Below are positions 57,553-64,000 of a stretch of 64,000 bases of DNA, in pieces. The notes beneath the pieces were generated by a model. That model was not told the DNA's origin, made no database searches, and was given only the letters and a program-made list of their open reading frames with translations. This stretch comes from Pezicula radicicola. Taxonomy: Eukaryota; Ascomycota; Leotiomycetes; Helotiales; Dermateaceae. A program made the position numbers and the translations under genes. The first letter of the stretch is position 1; every line of letters begins with the position of its first letter. Where the stretch lies: positions 1,496,793 through 1,560,792 of the forward strand of contig PDUO01000003.1 of the NCBI GenBank assembly GCA_003008705.1, given 5' to 3'.

Positions 57553-59109
57553 ATGCGTGTCTCACACCTCCACTCCATAATTGCGAATACAGTATTTGCC
57601 ATATCAGCAGTCAATGGATTAAATATCCTCGTAACAGTACGTTCCCTCTCACCACATACGTACCACAAAACATCACTACACTCTAAATATCTCAGTCTCA
57701 TCAATTGATTTATCTCCTCATAATTCCAAAGCCAAAGCCAAAGCCAAAGCCAAAACCATAAAACTAACAAAAACTCCTACCTCAAAAAGAACGACGATGG
57801 TTTCGGCACCTCCAACATCCGCGAAATGTATAAAGCAATAAAAGCGTTCGGTCACAACGTATATATCGTAGCCAGTACAAGCAACGAATCCGGAACAGGA
57901 GGAACAACCGTTTTCACCACAGAGGCAAATCTAACAGCTGATACTGAATTCGGTATATAACCCTCATCTCTTTCTCACTTTCCCAATTTCCCAATTTCCC
58001 CTTCCCACTTCACCAAATCACAAAACGTCCAACTTCCTTTTCCAAACAAACGAAATAACACTCTACTCATAACAAAAACCTCCCATCCCATCACTAACAT
58101 AAATTTCCCTTTCCCTTACAAAGGAATCGTCAAAAAAGGCTCCCCATCAATCGGTACCGATCCAACAGATTCCCACATCTGGTACTACAACGGCACACCA
58201 TCCCCCTGCGTCCAAATAGCCCTCGACTACATCCTCCCAAACCACACCAACATAAGCACCCTCGACCTCATCCTATCCGGCGTAAACTACGGCTGGAACC
58301 TCGGACCATTCCTCTACACACTAAGCGGAACAATAGGAGCAACCTACACAGCAATAGAACGAGGAATCCCAGCCATAGCATACTCAGGAGGCTACGGAAT
58401 TCAAACACCTTATTATCAAACAAACATTTCAACAGCAGCAGGACTCAAAGATCCAGCTACGATACAAGGAATTTTAGCGGCTAATTTAGCTCAACAACTT
58501 ATTTTGAATTCGGATTCTAATGGTGGATTGATCTTACCGAGTGGGTATGGTATTAATGTTAATATACCATATATCACATCCCTAACGAACTCAACATGTA
58601 TCAACCCACCATTCATACAAACAAGACTCACAGGCGGAGCAGACGTAGACGGAGCATCCTATAATTCGACCTCGGGATTATTCACCTACAAAAACGTGAT
58701 AGATGTAGGATTAAACACCTGTATCAATGGAGATTGTTCGTTACCTGGAGAGACAAATGTTGTACTTGGATGTCAAAGTAGTGTTTCGGTTTTTACCGTT
58801 GATTATGATGCTCCCATCACCAATGGCTGTGGGAATTCGAGTACGGAGGCTATTAGAAAGGCGCTGGGACCGCTTGTTCAGTATGCTAATGCTACGACGA
58901 ATTTGGTGGGCGGTTTGAATGGTACTAGTGCGGCTGGGACTGGGAATTCTAGTTCGACGGCGAATTCAACTACTAGTGCTTCGTCATCGTCTTCGACAGT
59001 TAGTCCTTCGGCTTCGGCACCTGTGAGTACGAGTCGTGGGAATGAGATGGGCGGATCGTGGGCTGCTAGTGTTGTGGGAGTGTTTTTTGTTGCTGCTTTG
59101 ATTTTCTAG
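57553..59109 (+). CDS. Secreted, GPI-type SurE-like acid phosphatase
   Basis: Exons join(57553..57636, 57790..57952, 58124..59109) encode 410 residues. A signal peptide opens the protein (IIANTVFAISAVNG). The SurE core follows: NILVTNDDGFGTSNIREMYK, with the metal-binding DD pair split by intron 1 just before NDDGF; TPSPCVQIALDYILP; DLILSGVNYGWNLG (the SGxNxG motif) and SGTIGATYTAIERGIPAIAYS. The C-terminal 80 residues are Ser/Thr-rich and end in a hydrophobic stretch (VVGVFFVAALIF), typical of a GPI-anchored fungal protein. SurE enzymes are nucleotidases or acid phosphatases. Many Asn-x-Ser/Thr sites fit secretion. Intron 1 holds a hexanucleotide repeat. The third exon has two A/C-to-G/T swings rather than one. 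Confidence 0.9.
57726..57755 (+). repeat. Five copies of CCAAAG in a SurE intron
   Basis: Five perfect tandem copies, then a variant CCAAAA. They lie within intron 1 (57637-57789), 34 bp before the acceptor. Confidence 0.85.
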
Positions 59110-59162
59110 TAGAGAGTGGTGGAACACTAGGAGGAAGGCATTCAATAATCCATACGATACAA

Positions 59163-59310
59163 TACCGTACAAATTGCTTTATAAGATATCATTTTATTAG
59201 GGTTATATATAAAGTAAGTTACTCAAATCAAGTAAGTTACTCAAACTCATCTCTTATATCTTAATAGGTCGTGGTTCAAAATTATATCTTATAAAGCAAT
59301 TTGTACGGTA
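59163..59310. mobile_element. MITE with perfect 25-bp terminal inverted repeats
   Basis: Left end CCGTACAAATTGCTTTATAA (59165-59189 in full) and right end 59284-59308 are exact complements over 25 bp; TA flanks both ends (59163-59164, 59309-59310), as left by Tc1/mariner transposases. The inside has two tandem 18-bp units AAGTAAGTTACTCAAATC and AAGTAAGTTACTCAAACT (59212-59247). The whole is 148 bp and has no coding capacity. It lies between the SurE and CCT3 stop codons. Confidence 0.85.
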
Positions 59311-59421
59311 ATCATCATCATCATCATCATAACATTCTATTCTATGATACATTGATTGACGACTCAGTTTAGTTTCAAAAATTCAAAGAATTTACTTTAC
59401 TTTTCTTTTCCTTTTCATAAT

Positions 59422-61387
59422 TTACTCATCACCACCTCCTCCACCGCCACCTTGTCTCGCAGCCTTTGCACTGCAGATATCATCAACTCTGAGAAGTAGG
59501 CAGGCAGACTATTTTGTATCGAGTTAGTATATAGACTTCGAAGAGATAGAGGAAGAGGAGAGTAGAGATGAATATACATACCTCAATAGCAGTCTTGATG
59601 CTTTGCAACTTAACGGCTTCTGGTTCCCAAACGCCATACTCTTTCATATCAACCAATGTTCCCTTGTCACCATCAATACCCCACGTGCTTTGGCCCTCAG
59701 TATGCTTTGCTCGAAGATTAGTGAGTAATCTGATCGGAGAAGCACCAGCGTTTTGGATGAGTGTGCGGGGAATAACTTCCATGGCCTCAGCAACAGCCTT
59801 GTAAGGCCACTGCTGCACACCCTCGATACTCTTCGCTAGTTGCCCAAGTCTGACTGCCACAGCCATCTCAGTCGCACCTCCACCAGGCGACAGTCTTGGG
59901 TGGAACATGACATTTCTTGCAACTGCCATCGCATCGGCAAGGTTACGGTCAATCTCGTTGAGGATATCCTTTGATGGGCCGCGAAGGAGAATTGTGCATG
60001 CCTTTGGATCTTTGCATTTGGTGAGGAAAGTAAAGTATTCGTCACCAATCTTTTCAATCTCGAAAAGTCCACATGACGTCCCTACGTCTGACTCTTGGAG
60101 GTCTTCGACTCGGTTTACCACTGTGGCGCCAGTTGCGCGAGCAATACGGTTGTTGTCTGTTTTTCGAACACGGCGCAGGGCGGTGACGTTGCCTTTCATG
60201 AGATAATGCTGCGCGAGATCTAGACAGAAGTTGTTAGAATAATTGTATGTCGCCGTTCAGAGAGTGACCATAACATACCGGAAACACCCTTCTCAGTGAT
60301 GACCAAATCTGGCTTGACAGCCAAGATGGCATCGCACATAATCTTGACCTGTTCCTCCTCAATCTGCAACATGCGCTGCCAGTCCTCCTCCTTGCTGATC
60401 TCAATATTCGTTTGCGACTCTCCCTTCTTATACTCTAGCGTACAGTCCAAAAGCACAATTCTGGGGTTCTCTATCCGTCTTCGCATCTTTGGGTGGGTAA
60501 TATCCTTGTTAAGCATAACACCATCCAGCACTCTGCTATCCTCAATCTCACCACCGGGAATCTTCTCAACGCGGGCGTAACGCTTGATATCAACCTCTTT
60601 CTTGCCACCACCAATGTCGTGTGTCACAGTTCGGACGGCCTTGAGCGCCAAACTGCACATGAGTTCTGACCACCGGGAGACGAATTTCGTGCCGATGGAG
60701 GATGAAATTAGTTGGTACATGGCTTTGTCGTCATCAATATCGACGGGGAGAGATATTTCTTCGATAATCTCAAGGGCATCTTTCAGGGCGTGCTTGAAGG
60801 CGGAAATGATCACAACAGGATGGATATTGCGCTCTAGTTGTGGAAGAGCCTGTGCCAGAATCTCACCAGCTACACAAGCACATCATTAGCCAATACCCAA
60901 ACCCCATTTTTGGACAGCCCACACTCACCAAGAATGATAACGGTAGTAGTTCCATCTCCAACCTCTTCATCCTGTGTCCTGCTCAACTCAATCATGCTCT
61001 TCGCCGCCGGGTGGGAAACCTCGATCTCTCGGAGGATGGCATGTCCATCATTTGTCAACACAATACCGCCCATAGGATCCAATAACATCTTCAGCATAGC
61101 CTTGGGCCCTAAACATGATCGAATGATATCTGCGACGCTATAGGGAGTGTCAGTTCCGGTCTGCTTCAAACGGTTGTGCTGCTTGTGGTGGGCGACTTAC
61201 GTCTTTGCCGCTGTGATATTCGACATTTGAGCTTTTCGTCCAGTCTGCCTATCACCGGCCTGGGTATCTATTACATATGAATCAGTTTGCTGAAGCTTTA
61301 ACACGCGCAAATCTGAGCTCGAAGTCTACGAATTCAGAAGAGCTGCAAGGCACACAACATACTCATAACTACAACAGGAGCCTGCAT
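59422..61387 (-). CDS. CCT3: CCT3: gamma subunit of the TRiC/CCT chaperonin
   Basis: Exons complement(59422..59508, 59582..60219, 60279..60869, 60929..61137, 61201..61267, 61363..61387) encode 538 residues, the expected length. QAPVVVMNTQ is the family start; DRQTGRKAQ, ADIIRSCLGPKAMLKMLLDP, NDGHAILREI and DEEVGDGTTTVIIL are the ATP-binding equatorial blocks (GDGTT binds phosphate). VLDGVMLNKDITHPKM belongs to the apical domain, DIAVKPDLVITEKGVSD-like text (read AVKPDLVITEKGVSDLAQ) spans an exon junction, and HPRLSPGGGATEMAVA is the second equatorial block. The C-terminal tail is Gly-rich. TRiC folds actin, tubulin and WD40 proteins in the cytosol. The stop codon is 112 bp from the MITE. Confidence 0.96.
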
Positions 61388-62197
61388 CTTGGAGGATTCT
61401 CCCTGGAATCTGGAAGAGCTCGAGATATTAAAATGGAAATCGTTCGTATGGAGGGGAAGAGGCTGTGGGTGGTGAGGGGCGGGCTTGACTACTTTCGCTG
61501 CTGTTGATATCGCGAACGCAAGAACCGCGTCGAAATTTTGAAGCTCGGACCACATAAATTTGGATCCGAGCCGAGCTAAGACCTCGCTGTCGCTAAAAGG
61601 AGGGACTGGCGACGACAAGGTAGAATCTTTAGAGTTAATAAATTTTGATACTTGTTTAACTGTATTATAAACCTAAGGGAGGAAACACCTGTCTAATTAT
61701 TCATTTAAGTAAAGCTAAAAACGCTCACGATTGCCTTGACCTTTAATAAAATCATAGTAGATATCTCTCTAATAAGCATTTTAATTTTAAGTGTTGAAAG
61801 CTAACATTCTGTTATTGTTTCCTTGCTTAGCAAATATTGTATAGAGCTATCTACAAGCACCATGCCCCACATATCATTCTTTGCTCCGTAGCTTTATATA
61901 CATTAAGACGCCAGTCCAGCCTTTTTGCCTCGTAGCTGTTATCCGTCCGGCAGTTACCTGGGAACGCCCTTTTAACTATGTACTGTAGTCCTGATATCTC
62001 CGCAAAAATATTCATCTTATATCATACCGTAGCCATGCCAAGCAGTCATCATAAATCAAATAGCTCTGTTTTATTCGTTCCATCATTAATCTCATCACCG
62101 ACTTCAACATATCTCCTTGGTATAAGTCGTTCCATAACAGCATGTTGCTGATTTTCGCTCGTTCGGATTGGGAATAGTAAGCCGGTAGCAGCTCTTT
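61388..62197. other. Intergenic gap
   Basis: About 810 bases, the upstream region of CCT3 on the left and the 3' flank of the pseudokinase gene on the right. No gene recognised. Confidence 0.5.
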
Positions 62198-64000
62198 CTA
62201 ACCGAAGCTAATAGCTGTGTGGCTGTTAGTATAATATCACAGAGACTGAGACAAAATCCAGACTAAATTGTGCAATTCAAAGGCAGGAGGACAACTAACC
62301 TGCGTAGACTGGAGCCTGCCAAGCCTTAGGTTTTGGCTTTGCCCTTCCATCTTTTCCCGAGCTACTTCTACTCTTTCCATCTGTGTTTCTACTACCACTT
62401 CCACCACTCGTCTTTGTTGTAATGCTCATCTGGTCTCCACCACTTCCACTCGTGCTCCCATATCCAGGGCTCATCATTCCAGGTTTCTCAAAAGGATTCA
62501 ATCTACTCGTCATGACTGGCGGCGTGCTACTAATGACAGGAATTCCTGTTGCAGCAGTGAGCGCACAAGCTTCTGCAGCAGCCTTTTGGCTTGCCAGACG
62601 TAGTTGATCAAATCCAAAAATACATTCCTTCACATCTTTTTTCCTCTCCCAACAATGAACCTTTTCTGGTGAAAATCCACTGTGGGTCGTCAATATCTTC
62701 TTTAGTCGCTCTGAAACTTCTTGTGCTGTAGGTCTGTCGATGGGCTCGACACTCAACATTCTCCTTCCCAAGCTCAATATATGGCTGATACCTCTGAATA
62801 ACTTGTCCTCTTTCTTGCTCGCATCTTTAGCCAAAATGTCCGTCCATTTTTCTACCTGCCCAAGATTCTTATGAAATGAAGAATCTGGTAATCCACCGCC
62901 ACGACCAGGAGTCTTGTTCTTTGCAGAACGATGAGAGGAGAAGTTCCTAGAAGCTCGTTTCATGAGAAAAGTGAGGATTTCAAGGAAGATTGTACCCAGC
63001 GAGAAGACATCGGACATTTGAGGGTCTGGCCTTCCTAGATTTCTATTTGATGGCCCAGCTGTCGCCGATGGATCTGATGAAGTAGATGAGGTATGTATTG
63101 AGGCATCATCATTAGCTGAAGCTACTGATATGCGGTTCCCGCTGCTTGGAGTGTTTGAACTGCGTTTCGCAAGAGGTCGTTTTGATATTTGAGGGGATGT
63201 GACGCCTAGTCGCTCTTTCTGTTCTGGGGCTGCGTAGTTATACGTTTCCTGATCGAAGCCCTTCTTGTCTTGGGTGACTGAAGCCGTAGGAAAGATTCCA
63301 GTATCTCCTAGGAATATTTGATTATCCACATCAAGCATAACGTTCGAAGGTTTAATATTTCGGTGTGAGAGTCCCTTGCTATGAAGGAAGGCCAGTGCGT
63401 CCGCGAGGCAGTGAAGCCAGTTTAGGAGAAGGACACGGCGGTCTTGTTTCGCCATAATTTTGATGGATTGTGGTGTGACAGTTAGGAAGGACTTAAGGGT
63501 GTTCTCGTTAACTGGTGTAAGTAGGAGATAACCATAACCTTGGTGTTGATAAGAAGCCCAGAGAGACGTCAGATGTTCATGCTCGATGGCTTTCATAGAT
63601 TCGATGCCATGCAAAAAGTCCTCTTGTGTCATGCGTCCTGGTGTTGTCCCAATTGATATCCGCCGGCGATGAAAAACGTCGTCGGGTCTTCCTGGAAGCT
63701 GTACTTTGTCTACGGTATGTGGTAACAGGCCTACTACAGGACGCTTCTCTGCTAGCTCTAAAGGTACAACCTCCGCATCGTCGTAGCAGATATGATTTCC
63801 TTTTTGAATACTTCTCAGGAGGTAGAGGAATTGGCGTTGAAAGAACTTCTTGTCCACCTTCTCATCCCTGTCGTAAGTCAACTGTAGTCGCTCCACCTGA
63901 TCGAATGGGACCGGCAGATCATCATCATCCCAGGAATCATCAATAACTCCAAATATTTGATCAGGCAAACCAAGATCCACTAAGATCAAAAATATCCTCT
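62198..64000 (-). CDS. Kinase-fold protein (probable pseudokinase), 5' end beyond the window
   Basis: Exons complement(62198..62214, 62300..>64000); the frame stays open to the right edge. The downstream intron has GTTAGT, a TACTAAC branch site and CACACAG, and adds ISFG at the end instead of the stop at 62295-62297. FLHSKGLSHRNIKPSNVMLD is the catalytic loop, in which the HRD Asp is replaced by Asn (HRN). NQIFLGDTGIF stands where DFG is expected, with DTG. YNYAAPEQ is the APE-like motif, and DVFSLGTIFLEIL the F-helix Asp. The beta-3 Lys is not obvious (HRRRISIG). The C-terminus is a Ser/Gly-rich tail. These changes argue for a pseudokinase that binds partners rather than phosphorylating. Such genes are a fungal family linked with recognition genes by domain style only. 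Confidence 0.8.

Noticed and set aside
57510..57770. Frame with WLWLWLWLW
   Set aside because: It is the reverse reading of the CCAAAG repeat in the SurE intron.

Overview
The window is nuclear DNA of a filamentous ascomycete (Pezizomycotina; Leotiomycetes is my best guess, at low confidence). The reasons are many introns of about 45-60 nt with GT..AG ends and CTAAC-type branch sites, small intergenic gaps between conserved genes, fungus-only families (DUF3425 bZIP, AsaB/GA4-desaturase-like, fungal NLR-type N-terminal domains, the PARP-UBC fusion) and decayed Tc1/mariner DNA. Coordinates of spliced genes were worked out by hand from the sequence; nearly all the junctions keep phase.

Left part (1-12.7 kb): a secreted FAD-linked oxidase cut by the left edge, an AAA ATPase of eight exons, a gene with a fungal STAND-type N-terminal domain, a tiny Sin3-PAH-like protein, a PRKRIP1-type splicing-associated protein and a Det1-like histidine phosphatase. 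A complete but dead Tc1/mariner element (13.04-14.40 kb) separates these from a short nucleotidyltransferase/MJ1316-domain protein, an SDR oxidoreductase and an OGFr-domain protein.

Middle part (20.9-43.4 kb): an AT-rich gap with decayed repeats, a long ADP-ribosyltransferase fused to a UBE2Q-like E2 domain with a MITE in its first coding intron, a COG7-like gene, a pseudogene with two TGG-to-TAG stops and a frameshift, a bZIP factor with CRE/MARE-like palindromes upstream, an Sds3-like histone deacetylase subunit, an AsaB/CmcJ-type oxidoreductase and a 1490-residue AT-hook protein.

Right part (43.4-64 kb): a gap with a MITE and an ankyrin relic, an unrecognised small protein, Sof1/DCAF13 (ribosome assembly) divergent from Rpn6 (26S proteasome lid), a second gene with a fungal N-terminal domain plus a ubiquitin-like domain followed by decayed coding DNA, a GPI-type SurE phosphatase, another MITE, CCT3 and a pseudokinase cut by the right edge.

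The housekeeping genes (Sof1, Rpn6, CCT3, Sds3, COG7) share no pathway, and no secondary-metabolite cluster is visible. The most unusual signals are two nearly identical 52-nt introns inside Sof1 (introner-like), an AC-rich to GT-rich gradient that restarts in each long exon of several genes, the PARP-UBC fusion, and a small MITE family with shared internal motifs.
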